From Periplaneta americana (taxonomy: Eukaryota; Arthropoda; Insecta; Blattodea; Blattidae), in assembly GCF_040183065.1 (NCBI RefSeq), contig NC_091128.1, forward strand, positions 173,074,244 to 173,138,243: a DNA stretch of 64,000 nt, read 5' to 3'. Positions 43,889 to 55,116 of this stretch are shown one piece after another. Each line of letters begins with the position of its first letter. Within the stretch, counting starts at the first letter, position 1. The notes beneath the pieces were generated by a model. The model ran no database searches, had not been told where the DNA came from, and saw nothing but the letters and a program-made list of their open reading frames with translations. A program made the position numbers and the translations under genes.

Positions 43889-44770
43889 TCGATAGGTGTC
43901 ATTCATTTGTTATTATTCATATTTGTCGATAGGTGTCATTCATTTGTTATTATTCATATTTGTCGAGAGGTGTCATTCATTTGTTATTATTCATATTTGT
44001 CGATAGGTGTCATTCATTTGTTATTATTCATATTTGTCGATAGGTGTCATTCATTTGTTACTATTCATATTTGTCGAGAGGTGTCATTCATTTGTTATTA
44101 TTCATATTTATCGATAGGTGTCATTCATTTGTTATTATTCATATTTGTCGATAGGTGTCATTCATTTGTTATTATTCATATTTGTCGATAGGTGTTATTC
44201 ATTTGTTATTATTCATATTTGTCGATAGGTGTCATTCATTTGTTATTATTCATATTTGTCGATAGGCATTATTCATTTGTTATTATTCATATTTGTCGAT
44301 AGGTGTCATTCATTTGTTATTATTAATATTTGTCGATAGGTGTTATTCATTTGTTATTATTCATATTTGTCGATAGGTGTTATTCATTTGTTATTATTCA
44401 TATTTGTCGATAGGTGTTATTAATTTGTTATTATTCATATTTGTCGATAGGTGTCATTCATTTGTTATTATTCATATTTTTCGATAGGTGTCATTCATTT
44501 GTTAATATTCATATTTGTCGATAGGAATTATTCATTTGTTATTATTCATATTTGTCGATAGGTGTCATTCATTTGTTATTATTCATATTTGTCGATAGTG
44601 TTATTCATTTGTTATTATTCATATTTGTCGATAGGTGTTATTAATTTGTTATTATTCATATTTGTCGATAGGTGTCATTCATTTGTTATTATTCATATTT
44701 TTCGATAGGTGTCATTCATTTGTTAATATTCATATTTGTCGATAGGAATTATTCATTTGTTATAATTCGG
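43889..44770. repeat. 37-bp minisatellite, about 24 units
   Basis: Unit TCGATAGGTGTCATTCATTT plus GTTATTATTCATATTTG. The distal part has a higher-order duplication: a six-unit segment with rare variants (TATTAATTTG, ATTTTTCGAT, GTTAATATTC, TAGGAATTAT) recurs after 221 bp (for example 44411 and 44632), one base short of 6 x 37 because of a deletion at about 44598. The 94-codon frame at 43907-44191 is the repeat. Confidence 0.95.
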
Positions 44771-44865
44771 TGGCGATTGTGAAAATGTTGTAATAAAATA
44801 AATTATAGAAAGTTTAGTTTTGTCTTCAAAGAAGTAGGTAGGTGACACATTAATCATACTTACTT

Positions 44866-45512
44866 ACTTACTGGCTTTTAAGGGTTCATTGCCGCCCTCA
44901 CATAAGCCCGCCATTGGTCCCTATCCTGAGCAAGATTAATCTATCTCTATCATCATATCCCACCTCCCTCAAATCCATTTTAATATTATCTACCCATTTA
45001 CGTTTCGGCCTCCCCAAAGGTCTTTTTCCCTCCGGCTTCCCAACTAACACTCTATATGCATTTCTGCATTCGCCCGTACGTGCTACATGCCCTGCCCATC
45101 TCAAACGTCTGGATTTAATGTTCCTAATTATGTCAGGTGAAGAATACAGTGCGTGTAGTTCTGTGTTGTGTAACTTTCTCCATTCTCCTGTAGCTTCATC
45201 CCTCTTAGCCCCAAATATTCTCCTAAGAACCTTATTCTCAAACACTCTTAACCTATTTTCCTCTCTCAAAGTGAGAGTCCAAGTTTCACAACCATAAAGA
45301 ACAACCGGTAATGTAACTGTTTTATAAATTCTAACTTTCAGATTTTTTGACAGTAGACTAGATGATAAAAGCTTCTCAACCGAATAATAACAGTCATTTC
45401 CCATATTTATTCTGTGTTTAATTTCCTCCCGGGTATCATTTATGTTTGTTACTGTTGCTCCCAGGTATTTTAATTTTTCCACCTCTTCGAGAGATAAATT
45501 AAGGTTTAACAT
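44866..45512 (-). mobile_element. Endonuclease/RT-type LINE, short copy
   Basis: The 3' end (CTTACTTACTGGCTTTTAAG) is at the left. It is truncated on the 5' side at about 45500 in the thumb region. Same family as 22047-23299. Confidence 0.88.
44898..45500 (-). pseudogene. LINE RT C-terminal region, frameshifted
   Basis: The frame covers [20 protein letters not shown] to REVGYDDRD, including [20 protein letters not shown] and [11 protein letters not shown]. Near 44937-44945 a small deletion (ATCTATCTC where sisters have ATCCAGTCTC) shifts the frame, so the normal WINLAQDRD ending is replaced by LILLRIGTNGG. No RT catalytic motif remains. Confidence 0.85.
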
Positions 45513-46225
45513 TACGATAACAAAATAGTAGTAGTTTTTTTTTTAGGATATCCACATTGTTATTACGAAACATGTGAAGCTCCTAGTTTGTGTAGGCAGT
45601 TGTAGGGGACTCTGGTGCGTCGCTTTCTCTGTGGAAATAATTTAAAACCCTTCTCTTGTTTTCGCTGGCCCAACGAGTTTCATTCCATTACTTGAGTTGC
45701 GGTGTATATTCCAAACATTTTTCACGTACTGCACGTCAACCAACGTTTTTATTTGACATTCGATTTTTTCATAGCCCAGTACCTCCACAATCTGTACTGT
45801 TGACGGTACAAGCGATTTGTTTACGATTCCTGTTCAAAACTTTACGGACCAGGCTTGTTGATTACTTATATCATATACAAATTCACCACTGGGTTGGAAG
45901 TACCTGTTGAATTTCAACCATTCGGAGCCATTTTCCACTCCAATATTGTTGATTTCATATTGTCATATTCGTCTTGACTTTGATGATTTTCAATTGTTTC
46001 TAGAAATAAAAATTATTAATAACTTAAAAAATAACCAATTTCCTCATTATCAAGTAAGACCCATACACAATGAAATTATTTTTATGCAATCGTAGCATTA
46101 AAACACGCTTTTTTATGGCTATAAATCTTCTACAATGGGCCTAATTCCTAGCACTGGTGCCAGAAAAGGTTGCTTAGCAACTAGTATTCCATGACGTCAT
46201 CACCGCCTTCACAACACAATTTTAT
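45513..46225. other. Nothing recognised
   Basis: No supported gene; 62- and 84-codon frames only. Confidence 0.45.
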
Positions 46226-46745
46226 GCAAACCTTTAAAACCTTTGCCCATGTCCGCGGCACCATACAGTAAGATCTATAATAGCAACAGCCTTAAGTAAC
46301 AAAGGTTATTCAGTATATGAAGAAGTACACGGCATATCCAGTGAGGGCAGTAATCCAAGAATCGACATAGTATTGCATTAAAAACCTCTCTCTCTTGAAG
46401 GTTACATCATAGACTCTACTGTGAGATTCGAATCGCACGAACACCAGCCAGAAGAAGTACACGAGGAAAAAAGGAATACAATATGAACCTTCCATCAGTT
46501 TTTACAAGGACAAATACCATCTGGAATCCATCGTCATTACGGGACTAATGATAGGAGCCCGTGGGACCATACCCCGGTTCCTAATCGACTTCTGTAAATC
46601 TTTTGGCCTGCATAAAAATATTTTGTGCGAGATCGTGCGTATTTGCTTGTTTTCCGCACAGAACCAAAACGCGGTAAGTGTGAAATACCACATTCAGTAT
46701 TCCCAACGTAACAGACATAACAATTTCCCTTTTCTTACCGCTTAA
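46226..46745 (+). pseudogene. Decayed restriction-like-endonuclease-type ORF of a retroelement
   Basis: Plus strand. One frame reads CPCPRHHTVRSIIATALSNK, then GYSVYEEVHG, NPRIDIVLH, a stop, then GYIIDSTVRFESHEHQPEEV up to a TGA at 46484-46486. A frameshift leads into YEPSISFYKDKYHLESIVIT, GLMIGARGTIPRFLIDFCKS and FGLHKNILCEI. The order Cys/His cluster, R-x-D, DxTVRFE, then a VxGLxxGxRGTIP block fits the endonuclease end of RLE-type non-LTR elements; I recall similar proteins in cockroach and termite predictions. At least one stop and one frameshift make it dead. Family assignment is tentative. Confidence 0.5.
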
Positions 46746-47491
46746 GCGCGACATTCATTTTACTGCTTTAGGCTTTTAATATATTATTTTTAGAGACGTT
46801 CAACATAGTAATAATTATAAATCGGAAACTTACCACTGCAATTTCACCTAAATTGCAATGTTAATTATTGTTTTTAAATATTTGCAAAAATTAAGTAAAG
46901 TCTACTACTCCACGAAACTTATTGCATTCCTGATACAAGTAACATTAAGGGAGCCGTGAAAAAATCAACAAGATTCCAGATGCCGATGCTATTACTGCAA
47001 TATGTTATATAAATAATATTGTTAAAATATTAAAATGAAAAATAAATAATTACATAACCTTACCGTTTGTTTGAAGTTCGTATTTATAGACTGGGGGAAA
47101 AAAAGACAGGCGTATATCACGGCCTGCTGGAGTATAGTAAACACAGAAAACATTTTATAGCAACAATGTAGAAGAAAGATATTCCGGTTTTGCGAAGTTG
47201 CCGTCATTAAACAGAAACCAAGATGGAGATTTCGTTGCAACTAATTAGAAATTCGTCTTTCAGGTATGTAATAAACGATCTTCGCACAAAATAATGTACG
47301 ATACACGAGCGCTATGTTTGTTTTCATGTTCTCGGAAATTAAAGAACCTCAACTACGTTTCGCTTTTTCAATCTTTTCCTCGAACATGAAAACGTCAACA
47401 TACCGCTCTTGTAACGTATATTACTATTAAGAGATCTAATAATTGCAGCACTCAAGGCTCAATAGCTATTTTCAGGTATCATACATATGGA
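46746..47491. other. Nothing recognised
   Basis: AT-rich DNA; the 72-codon frame at 47022-47240 has no support. Confidence 0.45.
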
Positions 47492-47750
47492 TGTCCACAC
47501 CTGTGGAGTAACGGTCAGCGCGTCTGGCCGCGAAACCAGGTGGCCCGAGTTCGAATCCCGGTCGGGGCAAGTTACCTGGTTGAGGTTTTTTCCGGGGTTT
47601 TCCCTCAACCCAATACGACCAAATGCTGGGTAACTTTCGGTGCTGGACCCCGGACTCATTTCACGGGCATTATCGCCTTCATTCCATTCAGATGCTAAAT
47701 AACCTAGATGTTGATACAGCGTCGTAAAATAACCCAATAAAATAAAAAAA
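47492..47750 (+). mobile_element. tRNA-derived SINE, family 1, complete
   Basis: Full-length copy with TACATATGGA (47482-47491) and TACACATGGA (47751-47760) as a nearly exact duplication. The 118-codon minus-strand frame across it is SINE read-through. Confidence 0.9.
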
Positions 47751-47760
47751 TACACATGGA

Positions 47761-48024
47761 CCATGACTAATTCGCAACTTCTCGATGTTACTTCGTTTAA
47801 TAACATATGTTTCAATATAATTCAAATTGTTTTTTTCACTCTAACAACAATGTATCATTAGCCTCAAGGCATTTACTCTATTGTATCATGGTACTCTTTG
47901 TCGATGGCAACCTGTTGTGGTTACAAGAAGAAATTAAATGAAAAATGTCTTAGAAACAGTTACTTAGCAACCATGCAATATATTACGTCATATCCAATAC
48001 TCATGTCTCGTAACATTATATTTT
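47761..48024. other. Nothing recognised
   Basis: Short spacer. Confidence 0.5.
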
Positions 48025-48113
48025 GTAAAGTGAAAGATCTGCCCTTCGGCAGAACACTGTGAATGAATGAATGAATGAATGAATGAATGAATGAATGAAT
48101 GAATGAATGAATA
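48025..48113 (+). mobile_element. LINE 3' tip with (ATGA)n tail
   Basis: GTGAAAGATCTGCCCTTCGG followed by CAGAACACTGTG and 13 GAAT units. The same 3' tip (GTGAAAGACCTACCCTTGGG) ends the LINE fragment at 62530-62820. Confidence 0.75.
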
Positions 48114-48164
48114 TATAGCTATTTTAATAAATTATAACGATAAATATCATACTCACTATAATAA

Positions 48165-48326
48165 CCATATTTTTTACAATTTTACAATTTACAATTTATT
48201 TACAATTTACATTTGAATTTACATTTGATAGATACCCGAAATAAGCATATGCTCGTGCTCGGGTACAGCCCAGTAGTCTACATAAATTTTACAGGTTTCA
48301 AATAATAATGCTGATGATATAAAATA

Positions 48327-48362
<36 letters not shown>

Positions 48363-48440
48363 GAATAATCGTGACAGAAATTATACAAAGATTGTAATAC
48401 AAAATAATTCATTAATAATAATAATAATAATAATAATAGT
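48165..48440 (-). mobile_element. LINE 3'-end remnant plus (AAT)n microsatellites
   Basis: Minus strand: GTACCCGAGCACGAGCATAT and TTCGGGTATC precede an AATTGTAAATAAATTG-type tail, the Jockey/CR1-like 3' layout. To the right lie (AAT)n runs at 48328-48361 and 48412-48437. Confidence 0.5.
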
Positions 48441-49558
48441 AGTGATTAAACAAAAATATTTACAATAATATAATAAATATCAAGACGGATAAAATAAAAT
48501 ATAAAACCACTAGCGAGAGTTAACACAACTTAAATAAGCATATAATAACCGGAAAAAATGCCAAACTCGAAAATCAACAGAAAAGTTCGTTGTATCGCAG
48601 ACGACAGCAACCGCCGTATTGACATTGTGTTGTGCATTATTGGTAGTAGGGGGGAGCTGAAAGTCTACGTTACTGCCGTTCTCTTCGAATCTTCTCGTAC
48701 AATCATGGGAAGTTAATGCTGTAAAAACAAAATGTCTACGAGTCAAACTGTTCATTATTACCAGGATAAATACAAATAATACTGAAATATATTAATCGAG
48801 TTTCAGTTATAGATCTCTCCTTTTGTGCAAGAGGTATCATATCAAAATATTTTATGAATGGCGGGGAAAATATAAATTTCAAGAACTCTCTAGTGACAAG
48901 TACAATCAAGTGTATCTATGGCTATGCTAAGGAATCATTTATTGGAGATATACACTGTTATTAATTAAGAAAATGATATATTTATATTTATTACAATGTT
49001 TTATCTTATAGGTTATATGCATATAAATAAATGTATGTGCAGTATATAAAGTAACTAAGCGATTTAGTTGACTGATTTCAATAAATGTCGCTATGTGATA
49101 AAGATAAGCTTTTGGCTTGAATACGAGTTAGCTGTAAGTAAGCGCTGTGAGTCTCTATTAATTAAATACACGTGCAACTCAAGCAGAGAAGAGAGTCTGT
49201 TGCTGTTGAAGCATTGCAAAGAAAATAATTGCTCCAATTAATAGGGGATTTGCCGCCGACAGCTTTGTGTCACCAGATCTGTGGCGCGCTATAATTATGC
49301 GTCATAGCCGTATGTTGCCAGATTTGTGCCGTATCGGCGTGTACATTTTTTAGAAGGTGTTCATTTCAATTTCGGATTATAGCAGTTTATGCCTGGGTTT
49401 TCCTTTTCACTGAAAATACTGCATCATTATTGAACACATTTTCCTCCAGGGCGAAAACATACATGAAAGGGAATATTTTATTACCGGCCATAAAGTAAAA
49501 TTAATCCATTGAAAGTAAGTACTAATAGAAGCAATAGTATATTACCATACAAGTTTGG
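48441..49558. other. Nothing recognised
   Basis: No supported gene. A GC-richer stretch at 49250-49350 has no open frame of note. Confidence 0.45.
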
Positions 49559-49645
49559 AAAGTGCTTTTAACAAAATCGAGGAAATGTCTGAAAAACGAA
49601 CAATGTGAGTTTTTCAATTTCTGAGATTTTGTAATGCACCTCACA
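49559..49645. mobile_element. Hairpin element J, copy 2 (diverged)
   Basis: AAAGTGCTTTTAACAAAATC faces GATTTTGTAATGCACCTC, and the interior TTTCAATTTCTGAGATT matches copy 1. Confidence 0.5.
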
Positions 49646-50096
49646 GACGTGTATTGTACAACATTTCTGCATGATTATATTTTTAAAATTACAAGTACGA
49701 TGAAAAATTAGAGAAATATTATTCCAAAGCCTTCGCAAAACTGCACTGCAATGGTAACTAAGTAACAATAAGTACACTGTAATGGGTCTATTTCAGTACA
49801 GTTCTATGTTATCGAGAATGGTTTCCCTAGCAACAAGTTTCTGTGTGGGAATTCTGACTTTCGAGGCCTAACAACAATAGTTGTAAATACAGAAAAAAAC
49901 ACGATCGTGCAAAAAAGCTATTTTCACTAACATTTTGTCGTGTGTTTGTACACGATATTGTTTTCAGACCTAGGTTCGGTTTCTCTTGATATCTGTTAGA
50001 ACATTTTCGATATTTTCATCTGATTATCTAGTTTGGCTCTTTCGAAATTTTCTCCTGATTAGCTAGAGCAGCGTTTTTCAACATTTTTCAACATTT
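49646..50096. other. Nothing recognised
   Basis: Contains a short direct repeat CAACATTTTTCAACATTTTT at about 50078. Confidence 0.45.
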
Positions 50097-50173
50097 TTCA
50101 AACGTCTGGATTTAATGTTCCTAATTATGTCAGGTGAAAGATATAATGCGTGCAGCTCTGTGTTGTGTAACTT
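50097..50173 (-). mobile_element. 75-bp fragment of the endonuclease/RT-type LINE
   Basis: AACGTCTGGATTTAATGTTC to GTGTTGTGTAACTT matches the LINE region coding [18 protein letters not shown]. Both ends are cut, so it is an internal scrap. Confidence 0.85.
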
Positions 50174-50643
50174 CACACTCATAATCTAAACCAGTGGTTC
50201 CCAACTAGGAGAGAATTTTGAGAGTTTTAGATGGAATGTATTTACTGGATGTTGACTTGTATCCCGTTCGCTAATGTTGACTCTTGTGGAGTAATTTTTT
50301 GACTATCTTTTCACGTTTATTTTTCCAATTTACCGCGACGGCCTTCACTATTCTAATTTTCTCATAACACACCAGCGGATCACCGCTTGAAAATTGTTCA
50401 TCTAGAAGCTTTTTGAAGGTTTTGACTTGATTATGTAGTGGGGCTTTCACAGATATTTTACTTGGTCATTTAACGATGCTATATCAACTACTAGATTATT
50501 TGAAGGGTTCAGAGCCATAGTGGGCCAAGCGCCATTTATTAAAAACGGAGAAAGCAAGGATTAAAGTTAAGTGAATACCATAGTTTAATGAAGATTGACA
50601 TATGATTTAGTTTTAATGTGTATACTTTATTTACTTTGCTATA
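50174..50643. other. Nothing recognised
   Basis: No supported feature. Confidence 0.45.
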
Positions 50644-50881
50644 GTAAGTTATTTTACGACGCTTTATCAACATCTTAGATTATTTAGCATCTGAATGAAA
50701 TGAAGGTGATACTGCCGGTGAAATGAGTTCGGAGTCCAGCACCGAAAGTTACCCAGCATTTGCTTGTATTGGATTGAGAGAAAAACCCGGAAAAAACCTC
50801 AACCAGGTAACTTGCCCCGACCGGGACTCGAACCCGGGCCACCTGGTTTCGCTAACCGTTACTGCACTGATGTGGACTTAC
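50644..50881 (-). mobile_element. tRNA-derived SINE, family 1
   Basis: Minus-strand copy, slightly shortened in the tRNA-like head. TTGCTATA on both sides (50636-50643, 50882-50889) is a probable target-site duplication. Confidence 0.85.
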
Positions 50882-50984
50882 TTGCTATATGTTTCCATTG
50901 AATTATAATAATAACTTCATTTTAACCCTTGTTTTCTACGGTTTTAGTAAATGTCACTTGGTCCACTATGGTTCTGAGCCCTTC

Positions 50985-51190
50985 ATTTAGCGTGGATGAG
51001 ATTGGTGATAGCGAGATGAGATCAAGGATTCGCCATGGATTGCCTGACATTCGCCTTACGGTTGGAGAAAGCCTAAAAAAAAGCCCACCCAGGTAATCAT
51101 ACCAAGCGGGAATCGAACCTACGCCCGAGCACAACTATGGATCGGTAGGCAAGCGCCTTAGTCGTCTGAGCTACGCCAGTGACCCAACAG
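50985..51190 (-). mobile_element. tRNA-derived SINE, family 3
   Basis: Minus strand: TGGCGTAGCTCAGACGACTA (A-box region), GTAGGTTCGATTCCCGC (B box), TGATTACCTGGGTGGGC and a body CCGTAAGGCGAATGTCAGGC. Best copy of the family whose pieces occur at 30410, 33930 and 36840. Confidence 0.8.
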
Positions 51191-51599
51191 GTGTTAAAGG
51201 TTTAAAGATTGTTGTATTGTTTTAGCAATAAATTTAACACAAAAACTGTTTCATGAACAGTGTCGTTAAGTTTTACAATTTGTTGAACTGTATGTTATGA
51301 TAACATCATGATTTCCTGTGTTAAAAGCTTAAGTAACGTGTTGCAACCTCGCTTGTGTTATTTTATGTCTTGTACCGATACGCTACACTGGCTCTAACCT
51401 TGACAGTATTGTCCCTCGCCACCGGTTACAATCAGTGAACGAGAAATAGAAAATCCGCTTATATTACACGAGATACGGCTTTAATCTGTGAAAGTTGAAT
51501 TTGTTGTGTCATATCACGTTCGATAATTGTGAAATCCCTTCTTTTCGCATCAAGCATGGATTTTGCGTAGCAGTTTGTGACATCATTGAAATTATATGA
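51191..51599. other. Nothing recognised
   Basis: No supported feature. Confidence 0.5.
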
Positions 51600-52309
51600 A
51601 TAGGGTAAAGGTTGGTAATACTGTGATACGGGTAAATATTGTGATAGTTATTTTTTAGAATTTATTACAATTTTACTGAGCGAGAGAAGGACGTGTTTTG
51701 TGCAGAAATTTGGGTAATTGTGAATTACAGGAACGCCACTTTTTACCTTTTTAAAATCGCTGAAATAAACTATAAAATGAAAGTATTCATTAGTACAAAT
51801 AGATGTGATCACTTGGAGAGCTGTGGGCCCACCCAACCCGCCATAAATAGGTACTTTACTTATATATGAAAATCGTCGTCTGTGAATGAAGAATGCAGCC
51901 ATATTTCGTTTATTTCATAGTGGGTTTCAGTGTCGCCAACATAGTTAAAATACTACACACCTAATAAAACCTAACCTAACCTTCCACCTGTAGCAACATT
52001 CTTCACGTTTAGTATCATTTCGTTTGCATGTATTGGCAACCCAGCTACTCGTGTCGGGGAGCGATCTAGTGGAAGTAGATCGTACTGCCAGGAAGAAGAA
52101 CAGTCTGCAATATTCGTTCAGTGGCCAGTAATATACTCCATCTTGGCGTGCCCAAGCTTCACAATTTATGAAATTTGTCCACGAACATTCCCTTAATATG
52201 TCGACGCAAAAAAACCGATCTTCCTCTGGCTCAATAAAATTGTAATGAATTCTCAAAAAGAGCGATCACAATATTATTCATATCACAATATTACCAACCT
52301 TTACCCTAT
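51600..52309. mobile_element. 710-bp element with about 30-bp inverted ends
   Basis: ATAGGGTAAAGGTTGGTAAT at the left faces ATTACCAACCTTTACCCTAT-type sequence at the right. The subterminal ATATTGTGATA motif is also inverted. No transposase is recognisable; minus-strand frames of 84 (51648-51902) and 103 codons (51945-52256) lie inside, the latter unrecognised. Confidence 0.8.
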
Positions 52310-52763
52310 TACTGTTAGCTTCAACAGGTTGGCACAACGTGACATACCTCCAATTAAATGACAAACATGCTAAGAGACTGTTAGGGGGGCGGGAAATTGT
52401 GTAATATGTAAAGATCTTTTCAACCGCGCACTCTTAGTTTAACTTTACCAGATTTTTTCTCTGGAGTTATTTAAAGGAAATGGTATGTAAATATGAGCCT
52501 CGTGTGTCGGACAATATGTAGCAGGTAATTACACAAACATTAACTACAGTCACTCCTGCAGTGCTAAGAAGCGTACTTGGAAGAGAAAGGGACATTCCCA
52601 GAGCATGTTGTGCGCTACATCTACATTCCAACATGTATTCATAGCATGTGTATAATTTATAAATGCACAATTGTAATATACAGGGCGTTTGTGAACTATG
52701 CTCACAAGCTTCACGGGGTATTTCAGGGAGATATTACAATGTTAACTACGTAATCGGAAAATG
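52310..52763. other. Nothing recognised
   Basis: ACAGGGCGTTTGTGAACTAT at 52680 looks like the end of a TA-type MITE, but I find no partner. Confidence 0.4.
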
Positions 52764-53000
52764 TGTATGTATTTATTTACACTGCAAGTGGGCAAGCACC
52801 CGGTGGCAGTGGTATATACAATATTAACAATACACAATAAAATGATAAGCAATACACAATAAAATCTACAATACACAATACAATTTACAACACATATACA
52901 ATTTTATATACAATACAATAAGAATACACAATACAATTTAACACAATAATAATAAAACATAAAATAAAATACCTAATTTTACAACACAACCTACATAATT
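52764..53000 (-). mobile_element. LINE 3'-end remnant (family of 551-798)
   Basis: Reverse complement of 551-798 along its full length, including GGGCAAGCACCCGGTGGCAG and the AATACACAATA-rich part. Confidence 0.75.
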
Positions 53001-53437
53001 ATGTATAGGACCTACATAAGTTTCAATAGTCTTTCACTTTACTCTCATCTCATTCCCTGTAGTGGCACTATGACGCATTTCACTGACACTTTAGCACACA
53101 TTTCACTGACACTCTGTAACTCATTTCACTGACACTATAGAACACATTTCATTGACGCTATAAATTATCACTGATCGGAACTGTTCACTGCACTGTAAAA
53201 CCATAACTTCACTTCACTGACTCACCTCGCTTCACTGATACAACAGTTCAAATAAGTCAAATAAATACATCGTTATGCATACTTGTAAACAGAACTACAT
53301 TTAAACTAAACATTTCTAGTCTAAGGCCCTCTTACACGCTATTTTTAAATAATTTACAATTCAAACCAAGGAAGTAAACTCGTCAGCCTAGATAAATACA
53401 TGTCACCTTAAAAAATTAAATGTTGAATGTCAGTTGC
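53001..53437. other. LINE UTR-like region with a short imperfect tandem
   Basis: CATTTCACTGACACT recurs four times between 53089 and 53160 at about 26-28 bp spacing. This may be part of the upstream UTR of the preceding LINE. Confidence 0.4.
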
Positions 53438-53503
53438 AATTTCCCTGCTAGCTTCACAGGGAGCTATACCCGAAAGCCAGATTTGAACGATAATACACGT
53501 TTA

Positions 53504-54327
53504 CTTACTTACTTACTTACTGGCTTTTAAGGAACCCGGAGGTTCATTGCCGCCCTCACATAAGCCCGCCATTGGTCCCTATCCTGAGCAAGATTAATCC
53601 AGTCTCTATCATCATATCCCACCTCCCTCAAATCCATTTTAATATTATCTTCCCATCTACGTCTCGGCCTTCCCAAAGGTCTTTTTCCCTCTGGCCTCCC
53701 AACTAACACTCTATATACATTTCTGGATTCGCCCATACGTGCTACGTGCCCTGCCCATCTCAAACGCCTGGATTTAATGTTCCTAATTATGTCAGGTGAA
53801 AGATATAATGCGTGCAGCTCTGCGTTGTGTAACTTTCTCCATTCTCCTGTAACTTCATCCCTTTTAGTCACAAATATTTTCCTAAGAACCTTATTCTCAA
53901 AAACCCTCAATCTCTGTTCTTCTCTCAAAGTGAGAGTCCAAGTTTCACAGCCATACAGAACAACCGGTAATATAACTGTTTTATAAATTCTAACTTTCAG
54001 ATTTTTTGACAGTAAACACGATGACAAAAGCTTCTCAACCGAATAATAACAGGCATTTCCCATATTTATTCTGCGTTTAATTTCCTCCCGAGTGTCATTT
54101 ATATTTGTTACCGTTGCTCCAAGATATTTGAATTTTTCCACCTCTTCGAAGGTTAAATCTCCAACTTTTATAGTTCCATTTCGTACAATATTCTGATCAC
54201 GAGACATAATCATATACTTAGTCTTGTCGGGATTTACTTCCAAACCTATCTCTTTACTTGCTTCAAGTAGAATTTCCGCATTTTCCGTAATCGTTTGAGG
54301 ATTTTCTCCTAACATATTCACGTCATC
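53504..54327 (-). mobile_element. Endonuclease/RT-type LINE with 18-bp target-site duplication
   Basis: 5'-truncated copy with the TAAG tail at the left. CGATAATACACGTTTACT stands at 53488-53505 and again at 54328-54345, directly abutting the truncated 5' end. This gives exact borders for the insertion. Confidence 0.93.
53527..54321 (-). pseudogene. LINE RT thumb and C-terminal region, open to its natural stop
   Basis: 264 codons without a stop, starting just after the YADD motif (NMLGENPQTITENAEILLEA). It carries [72 protein letters not shown] and ends RAAMNLRVP. It is the least damaged C-terminus in the window, useful as a family reference, but it lacks the endonuclease and catalytic RT parts. 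Confidence 0.85.
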
Positions 54328-54545
54328 CGATAATACACGTTTACTATTCGTTAACAGAAAACCTCAAATTTAAGTTACACAGTAAATGTGCACTCAATGC
54401 TGGGCTCTGACGTTCTGTCAACCCACTTGAAGTATGTGGATATAAGGGGAATAAATTAAAATGATTCAAGCCAGCCTTAAGGGAGCTATACCTGAAAACC
54501 AGATTTGTATATAATATACGTTTACTGTTCGTTAACAGAAAACAA

Positions 54546-55116
54546 CCATTGCTAGAATATCATTTTACTAAAGAAAATCGAGAAAAATTAATAAAGAAAA
54601 AAATTCTTTTTTTATTTTACGCTGTTTTTATGTTTGTAGATACGACATAAATGTACGATATAAGACAGATTTTGTTTTACTATATTTTGTAAATCATGTC
54701 CAATCCCACTCAATTCTTTACGCTACCCATGGGAGGGTCGCGATCCACGCTTTGGAAATCACTGGCGTAATATATATTCTAAACGTCGATAACGAAAAAA
54801 ACGAACAAAATGCGCAGCTCTGGAATCCAAGGGGTGTAAGCAATTTTTCGCTAATTACGAAAATATGAACATCAAGATTCTACTCAGTTGATCAGAATTC
54901 TGCATCGGTGCACCGTGGATCGATGTACACACTCTAGCATCCGACGGGCACATTACAACCTTTTTCATTTAAACGCGTACAAAATCTAAAGCAGAAACTA
55001 CGTCATAACCGCACATCGGAGAAGCGCACACGTGTTTTCCGGGCTCTCGTACAGACGCACGTACAACAGCAGTGTGCACCTTGTAGTTAACGTGTAGTAG
55101 CAATGGGAGTGGTTAA
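54546..55116. other. Unassigned; possible small exon-like patch
   Basis: ATGGGAGTGGTTAAAAATTT followed by GTAAGTG (55103-55129) has an ATG and a strong donor consensus after a GC-richer leader (55010-55080). No other evidence for a gene. Confidence 0.25.

Larger units (their letters stand above)
53438..54545 (-). repeat. Old SINE-family-4 body, split by a LINE
   Basis: Left piece 53452-53505 (AGGGAGCTATACCCGAAAGC, ATAATACACG) and right piece 54328-54545 (ATTCGTTAACAGAAAACC; AGTTACACAGTAAATGTGCA; GGGAGCTATACCTGAAAACC) match the unit body at 59640-59830, with many changes. The LINE at 53506-54327 separates them. Confidence 0.7.

Noticed and set aside
43907-44191. 94-codon repeat protein
   Set aside because: Translation of the 37-bp minisatellite; the frame breaks in later units.
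47459-47815. 118-codon minus-strand protein
   Set aside because: Read-through of SINE family 1; similar false proteins occur at each copy (12090, 26287, 50723).
51964-51982. Telomere-like CCTAACCTAACC
   Set aside because: Only two units of the insect TTAGG repeat, inside a MITE-like element; chance.
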